From: Aporhodopirellula aestuarii
Lineage (GTDB): Bacteria > Planctomycetota > Planctomycetia > Pirellulales > Pirellulaceae
NCBI RefSeq assembly: GCF_023701485.1
Contig: NZ_JAMQBK010000062.1
Span: 116,057-180,056, forward strand
Direction of reading: 5' to 3'
DNA: 64,000 nucleotides
Numbering within the stretch: position 1 is the first letter of the stretch; each line of letters opens with the position of its first letter. The notes beneath the pieces were generated by a model. That model was not told the DNA's origin. It did not search any database and saw only the letters and a program-made list of their open reading frames with translations. Positions 16,927 through 25,846 of the stretch are shown here, one piece after another. The translations under genes and the position numbers were made by a program.

Positions 16927-19146
16927 TCAGTCGAGCAGACCGCCGACGGAGGGGAGACCTCCACTTGGCAAGGAGCCGCCCACACCTGAGTTACCGCCTA
17001 TCGGGCCGACTGGTCCCGCGTTACCACCGGCTCTATTTCCGGGGCCGGGCAGGTTGATGTTCGGCTGGCCGCCTCGATTTCCAGTTCCCGGAATGCCACC
17101 CGTTCCCGGAATGCCACCTGGGCGGTTGGCTGGGCCGCGCGACGGGCGATTGTTCGAGTCGATGCTCGGCAGTCCCGGAATGCGGTTGCTGCGATCACTA
17201 AGTGGTCGCCGCATCGAAGGCAGCGAGTTCGAAGGCTGCCGAGGCGACTGCGATTGCAAGGCTTCGGCTGCGGATCGTAACGCCGAGTTCGGGTTCCCCG
17301 GTGCGGAGTTTCGGTTCTCACGCGGAGAGTTTGGGTTCGCGGGCGTTTGCGATGGCGGAGTTGCGGAATTTGGACGTAGCTGGTCGAGCGGATTGTTTCC
17401 GCGCGTCGGACGCTGGTCCTCGCCTCGTTCACCGCCCAAGCGATTTCGGATCGCCTCTTCGGCACGATTGAGCCGGTTATCGATTGCATCGTTTTGCGAT
17501 GGCCGGTCGGTCAATGGACGCTCGGTGGCGTCGTTGATCGAATCGATTGCGTCATTGAGCGGATTGCGACCAGTTGCCGGATTGTTGTCTCCGTCACCGT
17601 TGCCTCGACGATCATCGGCGCGATCGCCAATGTTGCCGCGTGGACCATCTGGTTGCGAATCTAAGCGAGGCAATTGAAAGCGTTCACGCGTCGTCGATTC
17701 ATCTCCTTCGCCCCGCTCGTTCGTCGACAGTTCATCGGCCGCATCGTCGAGCAGGCTGTCAGAATTTTCGCCACCCTCGGTGCGCCCCGTCGTACCTGTC
17801 ACCTGGTCGCGGAGTTCTTCCAGCCGAGTTTCGAAGTCACGTCGTCGGTCTCGCACGTCTCCGAGCGGGCTGCGATTTTCGCGATCTGTTGCTGAGTCCC
17901 CGAGTCGTTCGAATCGGTTGCCCGGTTGGCCGTTACGAACGATGTCATCGATCGAATCGGCGACACGTGCCAAGCGTGCGGTGCTGGAGTCGATGTCGGA
18001 ATTGGCGAGTTCAGAGATCAGTTGTTGCTGCGACCGTACCGTGCGAGCGGGCCGATAACGTTCGTTGGTGTTGAAATATTGATGCTGATTGACTGCCCAG
18101 CTCAGCACGTTGCCGATCGACGCGGTTTGACGTCCTGAGAAGTAAACACGCAGTGGATCGTAGCTCCAACGGTTGTTGTTTCGAGAACGTCCCCAGTACT
18201 CATATCGGTTGCTGTAGTCAGGACCGTAGTAGTTGCCGAAGTAGTACTGAGTGCGACTAGGGCCGATGAAGAGGTGCACCAATAAAGCCAAATCGGTATC
18301 AATCAAGTAGCGTGGCTGGTAACGATAGCCGGGTTGGCGATACAGGGGGCGATGGAATCGGACAGGAGAGAAGACCACGCCGCGATGTGCCGGCTCATAG
18401 TCCCAGTAACCTTCACAATACAGATAGCCCCGTGGCGTAGCGTAGTAGCAGGCGGGGATCCACACCCATTCCGATTGTCGTGGAGCCCAGAAGCCAGGAC
18501 GCCAATCGTATTTGGTTTGGTTGTATTGCCATTGCCCGGGAATGTAGAAGTGATCTTCACTGGGTGCTGGCGAGGAAGGGCCGTTTTCCATCGACCGTGG
18601 TGGTTCAGGAAGATAGCTCAGCTCGCCACGGTCTGCTCGGGACCAAAAACCAGGGATCCGTTGATAGCCGCTTTGCAGCTTCGCCCAGTAACCGGGGACC
18701 CATCGCATTTGTGGCGGCACGTCTCTCCAAAGTCCGCTCACCCAAACGAAGTCATTGACCTCGGGATCCCAGTCCCAGTAGCCATCGATCCACTGGACGT
18801 TGTTTCCTTCAGGGCGGTATTCGGGACGGACCTCGTTGATCGGTTCGGGAGGCTCTTGATCGACGACGGTGCCTTCGGCCGGGTCAGGTTGATAGGGAGC
18901 CGCGAAGGCTTCGTGAAGCGGCCCGCGTGTCATGTAGTCCAGGTCTTCTGACTGTGCCGTGTCGATTGATGCTTGGCCGCCAATGGCCGCATTGGCGCTC
19001 GATCGTGTCGGGTCGGGTGGCGGCCCGGCGTCTGGATTTTGTGCGTGCGTCTGGCCGATGCTGTTTAGGCTCAATAGCATCGCGGTTGAAATGCATCCGA
19101 GTGTGATCCAAGGATTGCGAGATCGAAATTTGAGTCGCTGGTTCAT
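16927..19146 (-). CDS. WXXGXW-repeat exported protein with disordered C-terminus
   Basis: 739 residues. The signal peptide spans residues 1-35 (TLGCISTAMLLSLNSIG, cleavage near HAQ). The central part, about residues 110-260, carries repeats of the WXXGXW type: VQWIDGYWDWDP, FVWVSGLWRD, MRWVPGYWAK, YQRIPGFWSR, FYIPGQWQYN, YDWRPGFWAPR and VWIPACYYATP. A Tyr/Arg-rich region follows (YYFGNYYGPDYSNRYEYWG). The last 300 residues are Asn/Asp/Arg/Pro/Gly-rich and probably disordered, ending with NRGGQPNINLPGPGNR and similar stretches. The repeat family is common in planctomycetes and proteobacteria as envelope proteins of unknown role. The single ATG at 19146 precedes the signal peptide well. Confidence 0.8.
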   Translation of the reverse strand: MNQRLKFRSRNPWITLGCISTAMLLSLNSIGQTHAQNPDAGPPPDPTRSSANAAIGGQASIDTAQSEDLDYMTRGPLHEAFAAPYQPDPAEGTVVDQEPPEPINEVRPEYRPEGNNVQWIDGYWDWDPEVNDFVWVSGLWRDVPPQMRWVPGYWAKLQSGYQRIPGFWSRADRGELSYLPEPPRSMENGPSSPAPSEDHFYIPGQWQYNQTKYDWRPGFWAPRQSEWVWIPACYYATPRGYLYCEGYWDYEPAHRGVVFSPVRFHRPLYRQPGYRYQPRYLIDTDLALLVHLFIGPSRTQYYFGNYYGPDYSNRYEYWGRSRNNNRWSYDPLRVYFSGRQTASIGNVLSWAVNQHQYFNTNERYRPARTVRSQQQLISELANSDIDSSTARLARVADSIDDIVRNGQPGNRFERLGDSATDRENRSPLGDVRDRRRDFETRLEELRDQVTGTTGRTEGGENSDSLLDDAADELSTNERGEGDESTTRERFQLPRLDSQPDGPRGNIGDRADDRRGNGDGDNNPATGRNPLNDAIDSINDATERPLTDRPSQNDAIDNRLNRAEEAIRNRLGGERGEDQRPTRGNNPLDQLRPNSATPPSQTPANPNSPRENRNSAPGNPNSALRSAAEALQSQSPRQPSNSLPSMRRPLSDRSNRIPGLPSIDSNNRPSRGPANRPGGIPGTGGIPGTGNRGGQPNINLPGPGNRAGGNAGPVGPIGGNSGVGGSLPSGGLPSVGGLLD

Positions 19147-19556
19147 GGGATGGCTACCGATGATAAGAGTCGTGTTGTTGTGGGGGAACGTCTCGACACT
19201 GAATCGGGTGGGAACCCTGGTTCAGGTCGCAGACTTTAAATTGGCAAAGCGTGTGCCAACTTTGGCAAGCCATTCCCTCCGACTCGATCGACGCGGGCTA
19301 GGTGCCACCCATGCGTTCTGGGGCGCGCAAGAGCATTTGCGGGGAAAAATCCACGCACAACGCCGCGGATTTCTCGTGAACTTGCCCGACAATTTTGGCG
19401 AATTGTTTCGCGGTCAGTGGCGACCGGTTTCGTCGATGCCGGGGCAGCAACCAGATCGATCAAAATCAATTCACGTCCGCAGCCAAGCTGGCTCGTTCCA
19501 TCCCGCCAAGCAGCATTGCCGGTCGAATCAACGCCGGCCGATTTAGCGCAGCCCGT
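19147..19556 (-). other. Intergenic region between pheT and the WXXGXW gene
   Basis: 410 bases, no gene recognised. It contains GAATCAACGCCGGCCGATT (around 19525), which resembles GAATCAACGCCGGTCGGTT near 38041; this may be a dispersed intergenic repeat. Confidence 0.45.
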
Positions 19557-21626
19557 CTACCGCATCAGAACGGCGCTGAGTTTTTTCTCGCAGGCGGTGA
19601 CGACGTTTTCGACAATCGAGTCGGCATCCGATCCGCTCATCGTCTCGGTAAGACTCTGTAGTTCCATCGAGAACAGCACCCGTTTGCGATCGGGCCCGTC
19701 TTGTTTTTCGTTGCGATAGGTCTCTTGATAGGAAAGATCCGTCAAACGTTCGTCGGCGGCCGAGCGGATCACGCCTGAAAGGCTGTCCCAACGGACAGAC
19801 TCTGGCAAGACGAGGTTGAGGTCGCGACGAATGGATGGGAATGAACTGATCTGCTGTTGTTGAGGAACCAAATGCGCCCAGGCGACGAGCAGGTCGGCCG
19901 AGAGTTCTGCCGCGACGCACTTGCCGGGCAGTTTCCATGATCTCACGAGGCCATCATCGAGTAGGCCGAGATAACCGAGCGTTTCGTGGTGGCCTTCGAC
20001 TTTGAGTTCCACGGCTCCGCCGGGGGCAAAGCCATCCCGTTGGACCGTTTCGACTTGGAGTTGTCCCGTGATCCCGAGCCGTTCGAGCAGGCATTCGATG
20101 ATGCCTTTGGTCGCGAAGAAATCGTCGCCGGTGATCAGCCCGACGTGATACGTTTCGGCTGGTAACGCGTCGGTACCGGTGGTTCCATCGGCGGGAGGCA
20201 GGTAGACATGAGCGATCTCAAAAAGCTCGGCATTGATCGAAGCGGAGGCCCAGTTTGCGGCGCGGCTTTGCAGCAAGCTCGGAATCAACGACCGACGGAG
20301 GCGACGCGATCCTTCCAGCATTGCGGTGCGGGTCTGCATCGCGGGACGATCGGTCCACGGAGACAACGCACCGTCGATCTTCTCCGTCACGACACTTGGT
20401 GTCATCGCTTCGCTCAATCCAGCCGCCGTCAACACGCCACGCAGTCGTGACATCGCAGAGTCGAATGGGCGTTTGCTGCTCGGCGTGACCGGAATCGGGC
20501 TGTCTTCTGGAATTTGGTCGTAGCCGTGAATGCGAGCAACTTCTTCGATCAAATCGGCCTCACGGGTCAAGTCGTGACGCCACGTCGGAGGCACGCATTG
20601 CAGGCTGTTCGCGCTGCCGCCGGTAGATGCGTCCTTCTCAACTGATGCGAAGTCGGCGTGGCAGCCGAGTCCTTTGAGGATGCGTTCCACCGTTGCCGCG
20701 TCGATGTCGATTCCAAGAACTCGCGACAGTTGTGACAAACGCAAGACGATCGGTTCCCGGTCGGCGATCGGGCCGTCGGTGTCGATCACGCCACTCGCTA
20801 CGCTGCCTCCGGCGATCTCGGTAATCAGTTGACACGCCCGGCGACTCGCCCAGTCGATGCCTCGTGGGTCGACGCGTCTTTCGAATCGGAACGAGGAGGG
20901 GCTGTGCAGTTTCAATCGGCGTGCGGTTCGGCGAACTGACAACGGGGTGAAGTCGGCGGCTTCAATGACCAGATCGGTTGTTTGTTCGGTGACTTCGCTG
21001 CTCGCACCGCCCATCACGCCGGCAATCGCGAGAGCTGATTCGGCATCGGCGATGACACACGTTTCCGACGTGAGGTCATAGTTGCGGTGGTCGATCGCTT
21101 CGAGCTTTTCGCCTTTTCGGCCCGGACGCACCACGATTGTGTTCTTGGCGACCTTCGCGGCATCGAACGCATGCAGCGGTTGCCCGCATTCCATCATCAC
21201 ATAATTGGTGACGTCGACGACGTTGTTAACGACACCGATTCCGATACTCTTGAGTGCCTTCTGCATCCACTCGGGGCTGTCCCCGACCCGCACGCCTCGA
21301 ATGACCCTGGCGGTGTAGCGGGGACAGGCTTCGGTGAACTCGTTCCGAACGGTGAGCAGGTCGCTGATCTTCTTTGGTGATTCAGGAAACTCGATAGTCG
21401 GCAGTTTCAGTTTTTGTCCTGTGAGGACACCGATCTCACGTGCGACACCAATGTGTCCGAGGCAATCGCCGCGGTTGCTCGTGACTTCGAGGTCAATGAC
21501 CACTTCACCGTCGACCGTCTCGCTGCCTTCGTGGTTGAGTCCCGAGAGACTCAATCGATCGACGAGTTCATCGTGCGTGAGCGTAATGTCAACGTAACGC
21601 GACAACCAAGAGAGAGTGACAAGCAT
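19557..21626 (-). CDS. pheT: Phenylalanine--tRNA ligase beta subunit, short form
   Basis: 689 residues. PheT pairs with PheS as an alpha2-beta2 enzyme that charges tRNA-Phe. Recognised from DLEVTSNRGDCLGHIGVARE (B1), NVVDVTNYVMMECGQPLHAFD, the B5 domain, DLIEEVARIHGYDQIPEDSP and a C-terminal FDX-ACB domain (SSFPSIRRDLNLVLPE). Residues 1-40 (start SWLSRYVDITLTHDELVDRL) run directly into DGEVVIDLEVTSNRGDC, so the EMAP/OB tRNA-binding domain, roughly 105 residues in E. coli PheT, is absent. This explains the length compared with about 795 in E. coli. The start at 21626 gives MLVTLSWLSRY, which matches the family; the frame further upstream does not. Located 134 bases after pheS in the same orientation. 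Confidence 0.93.
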   Translation of the reverse strand: MLVTLSWLSRYVDITLTHDELVDRLSLSGLNHEGSETVDGEVVIDLEVTSNRGDCLGHIGVAREIGVLTGQKLKLPTIEFPESPKKISDLLTVRNEFTEACPRYTARVIRGVRVGDSPEWMQKALKSIGIGVVNNVVDVTNYVMMECGQPLHAFDAAKVAKNTIVVRPGRKGEKLEAIDHRNYDLTSETCVIADAESALAIAGVMGGASSEVTEQTTDLVIEAADFTPLSVRRTARRLKLHSPSSFRFERRVDPRGIDWASRRACQLITEIAGGSVASGVIDTDGPIADREPIVLRLSQLSRVLGIDIDAATVERILKGLGCHADFASVEKDASTGGSANSLQCVPPTWRHDLTREADLIEEVARIHGYDQIPEDSPIPVTPSSKRPFDSAMSRLRGVLTAAGLSEAMTPSVVTEKIDGALSPWTDRPAMQTRTAMLEGSRRLRRSLIPSLLQSRAANWASASINAELFEIAHVYLPPADGTTGTDALPAETYHVGLITGDDFFATKGIIECLLERLGITGQLQVETVQRDGFAPGGAVELKVEGHHETLGYLGLLDDGLVRSWKLPGKCVAAELSADLLVAWAHLVPQQQQISSFPSIRRDLNLVLPESVRWDSLSGVIRSAADERLTDLSYQETYRNEKQDGPDRKRVLFSMELQSLTETMSGSDADSIVENVVTACEKKLSAVLMR

Positions 21627-21760
21627 CAGGTTAAGGCTGAGTACTGAGGGCGGTGGGCAGGAAAAGTGCGGCGTGCTGAGTCGGCTCGCTGGCCGCGGAA
21701 CAGCGATGACGACGCGGGAAACGAAACGACTGAGGCATCGATCGTCTTGGGCCCGCGTCT

Positions 21761-22801
21761 CTAGAACTGTTGCAAGAACCGAAGGTCGCCGCTGTAGAGG
21801 TCGCGAATATCGGTGATGCCGTGGCGACGCATGCACAAACGCTCGACGCCTAATCCGAACGCAAATCCGCGAACCTTCTCGGGATCGTAGCCGACGGCTT
21901 CGAACACGTTAGGGTCGACCATTCCGGCGCCACCAAATTCGATCCACGTTCCGTTCCAAAGGAAGTCGACTTCGACGCTCGGTTCGGTGAACGGGAAGAA
22001 CGAAGGGCGGAAGCGGATTTCGACGTCGTCGCCTAGATAATTGTTGGCGAACACACGCAGCACCGTTTTCAGGTTAGCCATCGTGACGTGACGATCGACG
22101 AGCAGCCCTTCCATTTGATGGAACATGGGAAAGTGCGTCGCGTCCGGAGCATCGGGGCGATACACGCGGCCAAGCGAGATCACGCGGATCGGCGGTTGGC
22201 ATGACTGCATCACGCGGATCTGCACCGTGCTCGTTTGGCTGCGGAGCAACGCTTCGCCTTCACCGGTCGCCGCCAGTGGGTCGCCACCGGCGACTCCCGC
22301 GGTGGCGAGGTAGAAGTTGTCGAGCGGATCGCGGGCCGGGTGATCCTCGGGGATGTTTAACGCGACGAAGTTGTGCCAGGGGTCCTCGACCTCGGGGCCT
22401 TCGGCAACTTCGAAGCCCATCCGGCCCATGATCTCCGTAAGGTGGTCGATCGTTTGTGTGATCGGATGAATGTGTCCGAGTGTGGGGCGTGTACCGGGCA
22501 GCGAGGGATCGAAGGTGGGATCGACTTGAGAGCCGCCACCGCCTTCGAGGGCCTCTTTGGCTGCATTGAACGCTTCATTGATCGCGTTCTTGACTTCGTT
22601 GAGCCGCATGCCGGCGGCTCGTTTGTCAGTCGGCTCGATGCCACCGAGCATTTTCTGGACGTCTTTGAACTGTCCGTTTTTGGCGCCCAAGAAAACAACA
22701 CGAGCCTCCTCGAGCGATTCGGAATTCGAAGCGCCCGAGAATGCGGACTCCGCGTCGCTTTGGAGCTGGTCCAAGCGGCTGAGAAAATTTTGCAGTGACA
22801 T
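21761..22801 (-). CDS. pheS: Phenylalanine--tRNA ligase alpha subunit
   Basis: 346 residues, normal for bacterial PheS. An N-terminal coiled-coil arm (about residues 1-95) is followed by the class II catalytic core: [21 protein letters not shown] (motif 1), [21 protein letters not shown] (motif 2) and [18 protein letters not shown] (motif 3). The enzyme activates phenylalanine with ATP, with PheT as partner. It begins 15 bases after the rplT stop, so it is probably in one transcript with rpmI and rplT. The start ATG is 22801. The fragment GGFGGGRS-type Gly-Gly-Gly-Gly spacing at residues 94-98 is a normal flexible hinge to the arm. Confidence 0.95.
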   Translation of the reverse strand: MSLQNFLSRLDQLQSDAESAFSGASNSESLEEARVVFLGAKNGQFKDVQKMLGGIEPTDKRAAGMRLNEVKNAINEAFNAAKEALEGGGGSQVDPTFDPSLPGTRPTLGHIHPITQTIDHLTEIMGRMGFEVAEGPEVEDPWHNFVALNIPEDHPARDPLDNFYLATAGVAGGDPLAATGEGEALLRSQTSTVQIRVMQSCQPPIRVISLGRVYRPDAPDATHFPMFHQMEGLLVDRHVTMANLKTVLRVFANNYLGDDVEIRFRPSFFPFTEPSVEVDFLWNGTWIEFGGAGMVDPNVFEAVGYDPEKVRGFAFGLGVERLCMRRHGITDIRDLYSGDLRFLQQF

Positions 22802-22816
22802 CGCGAGAGACGGGCC

Positions 22817-23188
22817 TTACGCCGGTTGGCTTTCGGAGGCGAGTGCCGCCTTCACCACGTCACAGACATCTTTGAAGCCGGCGGCATCGTGAATCGCCAT
22901 TTCGGACAGCGATTTACGATCCAGTCCGATGTTGGCCTTCTTCAGCCCGTAGATGAACTCGCTGTAGCGAAGCCCATGGGACTTCACGGCTGCGTTGATA
23001 CGGATGATCCACAACTTACGGAATTCGCGTTTGCGGACGCGACGATCGCGGAAGGCGTACGCACCGCTGCGAAGCAGCGTTTCTTTAACCGAACGGGTCA
23101 ATGACCCACGACCACCTACAAAGCCTTTTGCACGTTTGAACAGACGTTTCTTAGCTTGGTTACGGGCGGACCCTTTACGTGTACGCAT
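22817..23188 (-). CDS. rplT: 50S ribosomal protein L20
   Basis: 123 residues. The sequence [21 protein letters not shown] is close to the L20 N-terminal extension, and the [21 protein letters not shown] and [19 protein letters not shown] blocks are diagnostic. L20 binds 23S rRNA during early 50S assembly; in some bacteria it represses its own operon. The start at 23188 is the family start. It lies between rpmI and pheS, the usual order. Confidence 0.97.
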   Translation of the reverse strand: MRTRKGSARNQAKKRLFKRAKGFVGGRGSLTRSVKETLLRSGAYAFRDRRVRKREFRKLWIIRINAAVKSHGLRYSEFIYGLKKANIGLDRKSLSEMAIHDAAGFKDVCDVVKAALASESQPA

Positions 23189-23346
23189 CTGATGAATTCC
23201 TTATTTTTTGTTGTGAATCATTGCCGAGTGTCTCGATTCAGGCCCCGGCAAACGTGTGCCGAAGTTTTGCCCAATCGAGTTGCAGGGCGAGTCCTAAGAG
23301 GGAGAAAATTTGAGAACCAGCCGGGACCGAAGCCCGACCACCGAAA

Positions 23347-23553
23347 TTAGTTGCTGTAACCGTTGAGGGCAGCGTGAATGGTGCGTTCCATGCACGTGTC
23401 CAACGGGGCGGTGCCGCGAAGGTTACGACGACGTTTCTTGCTCAGGCCTTTGGCCAAGTGGCTCGTTCCGCTTTGGCGGTGCATGGCTTTGCCGGTCGCA
23501 CTCAGGCGAAAGCGTTTCTTGGTGCCCTTGTGGGTCTTGACTTTATTTCCCAT
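23347..23553 (-). CDS. rpmI: 50S ribosomal protein L35
   Basis: 68 residues beginning MGNKVKTHKGTKKRFRLSATG, then KAMHRQSGTSHLAKGLSKK and KRRRNLRGTAPLD: the L35 pattern. It is first in the rpmI-rplT-pheST order. An in-frame ATG five codons upstream (23568, MTDIP) is possible but the shorter start matches the family. The infC gene, which precedes rpmI in many bacteria, is not upstream here; a response regulator is. Confidence 0.95.
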   Translation of the reverse strand: MGNKVKTHKGTKKRFRLSATGKAMHRQSGTSHLAKGLSKKRRRNLRGTAPLDTCMERTIHAALNGYSN

Positions 23554-23662
23554 TGGGATATCCGTCATTAGAGGGGGTGTGTGTTCAATTTTGCAAAATG
23601 CAGAGCGGCGGATGATAGCGAAGGGAATCGCGATTCGCCAGGGGGAGTTCACGGCGTTTTGC

Positions 23663-24094
23663 TTACGCAGTCGCCTCGATGAGCGGCGGAAAAACGATGT
23701 CGCTGTACGGCTTGATCGCCTGCATCAGCACATCGATGTTCGACTTCGTGAAATAGCCGGCGACATTCCGTTTGTAGGCCATTTCAATGTCCTTTTCGTG
23801 GTCTGACGTCGTCAGCACGAAGACGATCGAACTTGATAACTCTTCGTCTGCCCGAATTTCCGCCAGGAATTCGTGGCCACTCGTCCCCGGCATGTTGAGG
23901 TCGAGAAAGATGATGTACCGCTCGTTCACTCCCCTGTCTGGCTGGGATCGCAAGAATTCCAGAGCTTCCTTGGCAGACTGGCAAACGTGCAACGATCGTT
24001 CAATCCGGTGTCGACGGAGGGCTCGCTGGAAAACCTCTGCGTCGATTGCACTGTCTTCGACCAAAAGGAACGCGACCTTGAAGCGAAGAGGCAT
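23663..24094 (-). CDS. Single-domain response regulator (CheY/Rcp1-like)
   Basis: 143 residues consisting of one receiver domain and no output domain. Acidic residues at 13-14 (LLVEDSAIDAE), phospho-acceptor Asp65 (IIFLDLNMPGTSG), Thr95-96 (FVLTTSDHEKD) and Lys117 (GYFTKSN) are all in place. The tail after the last helix is short. The wording LNMPGTSGHEFLAEI is typical of Rcp1-type regulators linked to phytochrome or hybrid kinases. No kinase is in the window, so the partner is unknown. It lies 109 bases upstream of rpmI on the same strand; functional linkage to translation genes is unlikely. Confidence 0.9.
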   Translation of the reverse strand: MPLRFKVAFLLVEDSAIDAEVFQRALRRHRIERSLHVCQSAKEALEFLRSQPDRGVNERYIIFLDLNMPGTSGHEFLAEIRADEELSSSIVFVLTTSDHEKDIEMAYKRNVAGYFTKSNIDVLMQAIKPYSDIVFPPLIEATA

Positions 24095-24400
24095 AGTTTG
24101 GGCCAGGTGTGCGGACAGTTTGAAGCGGGCAATTGGAATCAGTCGCTAAAAATCCGACTCGGAAAGATGGCTTCCGATCCGGTGCGACTGGGTTTCATCG
24201 ACGTGATTTCATTCCGTTGGGACGATTTCGTATGCGTCGGCTTGGCAGAACAAAAATCCTTGGCAGAACAAAAATCAATGCGTGGCTGCGGATTTGCGAG
24301 ACAAAGACATTCTATTCACGCGAGGGTATTTGCCCACTGTTTGGCGATATTTGAGCGGAACGTGTGCGAATTCCCGCCAATCGGTCGCTGTGACGGAGCG
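24095..24400 (-). other. Intergenic region with tandem duplication
   Basis: 306 bases, no gene recognised. It contains an exact 18-base tandem duplication listed separately. The promoter of the response regulator is expected here. Confidence 0.5.
24241..24276. repeat. Perfect 18-bp tandem duplication
   Basis: CTTGGCAGAACAAAAATC is present twice head-to-tail, 24241-24258 and 24259-24276, without mismatches. It may be a recent duplication or a paired protein-binding site. Confidence 0.9.
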
Positions 24401-25846
24401 TTAGAAACCCTCAATCAGAACCTTGCGGACTTCATCGGGGGATGCCAAGTCCAATGCTTCGCGTTGGTTAGGCGGCAGCGATTCGTATTGTTCGGCGAAT
24501 GAAGGGGCTTTGGCTTCGCCACGCAGTTTGCGGCGCAGCGCCTCGGCGGCCCAGTCCCGCAGTACCAAACTTTGCATCCACGGGTCGCTGACGTACTGTT
24601 GCAGCATTTCCAAGTCTTTGTTGGGCAACATGGATTGAATCGTTAGCAGTTCACGCTGGGTCAACGGCGCAACCCTTTCGAACCCAGGAGCACCCCTAAA
24701 CGAACGGCCCGGTCCTCGAGCCCAATTGGCGTCTCGTAACAACGTCCCGAGGGCGAACATCCGATAGGCGTCATTCGGATCGCCACCGCGCCGTCCACGT
24801 TGCTCAATGAATTGAAACAGAGCCGCAGCGGCCGGACGCTCGTCATCCTGGTCCTGCCCTTTGATCCGTTCTTTAGCTAATTGGATCACGGTGAAGTCGA
24901 TCCGTTCGATCGCTTCCTCGCTGAGACTGCGGCCGGTGACACGTCCGATTGATGTGATTGTTTCTTCGATGGCATCGTCAATCGCCTGTTGGCGAACCAC
25001 TCCCGAGCCCGTTTCGATTCTCGCGACGACGTCGTCGCTGATCAGTTCACGCAGGCGGACGTACTGCCGCATCGTGTTGAGCATCTCGGTAGGTTTGTCC
25101 GAACTTCGGACGAGTGCCGCGGTCTGGCGCAGCGCCTGCTTTGCTTCCTCATCCAATCGATTGAACCGCTCCCATCGAGACAACGCGATGATCCGCTGCT
25201 GCGATGGCACGTCCTCGAGTTTTGCTAAGAGTGTTTGGCGGTCCGGTAACGCAATTTTTTCGTTCGACGCCGGGTACAGGGATTCAGGCGATTTGGGATC
25301 AATGATCGCATCAATTTGGGGCGTCACCGATCCGCCGACGACACCACGCCATCGCGGTGAAGCCATCAGGTCGGTGATCAGTTCGAGGTCGCTGCCGGCC
25401 GCATAAGCATCCATGTCGATCGCGACCGGGAAATCAATGAGTTGGCTGCGGATTTCACGCAATTGGCGCAAGCGGGTCAATCCGAACGCGGCAGCGGCGA
25501 TCAAGATCGGCAGTGCGAGTAGGAGCCAGTATTTGGATCGTCTGCCTCCGATACGTTTGCGCTGCGTCGAGTCCCATGGTCCGCTCTTGGTCGACGAATC
25601 GGAGGGCTGGTTCAAATCCGCGACGACGAGTTGCAACGTGGTTTGGACCGAGGTTTCGTTCGTGACCGGATTGGGAAGCCAATCGAGCATGTCCCAACTC
25701 CGCTGCAATTCCTGCATCCGTTGGCGAAGAGGTTCTTCCGCAATGAGGCGATTTTCGACCGCATCGCGATCCTCACGTGGTAATTCGCCATCGAGGTAGG
25801 CGACCAGCAATTCGTCGTCGGAATCGATGATTTCAGGGTCGCTCAT
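24401..25846 (-). CDS. Anti-sigma factor-like membrane protein
   Basis: 481 residues. Residues 1-60 resemble the N-terminal part of planctomycete anti-sigma/FecR-type regulators (DDELLVAYLDGELPREDRDA, VENRLIAEEPLRQRMQEL). One hydrophobic segment lies at residues 106-125 (YWLLLALPILIAAAAFGLT). The 350-residue exported part is mainly helical (SRWERFNRLDEEAKQALRQ and others) and matches no family I recognise. The start ATG (25846) overlaps the TAA stop of the ECF sigma gene by one base (TAATG), so the two are translationally coupled, which supports a sigma/anti-sigma pair. No CxxC zinc motif (ZAS) is visible. The signal sensed is unknown. Confidence 0.72.
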   Translation of the reverse strand: MSDPEIIDSDDELLVAYLDGELPREDRDAVENRLIAEEPLRQRMQELQRSWDMLDWLPNPVTNETSVQTTLQLVVADLNQPSDSSTKSGPWDSTQRKRIGGRRSKYWLLLALPILIAAAAFGLTRLRQLREIRSQLIDFPVAIDMDAYAAGSDLELITDLMASPRWRGVVGGSVTPQIDAIIDPKSPESLYPASNEKIALPDRQTLLAKLEDVPSQQRIIALSRWERFNRLDEEAKQALRQTAALVRSSDKPTEMLNTMRQYVRLRELISDDVVARIETGSGVVRQQAIDDAIEETITSIGRVTGRSLSEEAIERIDFTVIQLAKERIKGQDQDDERPAAAALFQFIEQRGRRGGDPNDAYRMFALGTLLRDANWARGPGRSFRGAPGFERVAPLTQRELLTIQSMLPNKDLEMLQQYVSDPWMQSLVLRDWAAEALRRKLRGEAKAPSFAEQYESLPPNQREALDLASPDEVRKVLIEGF

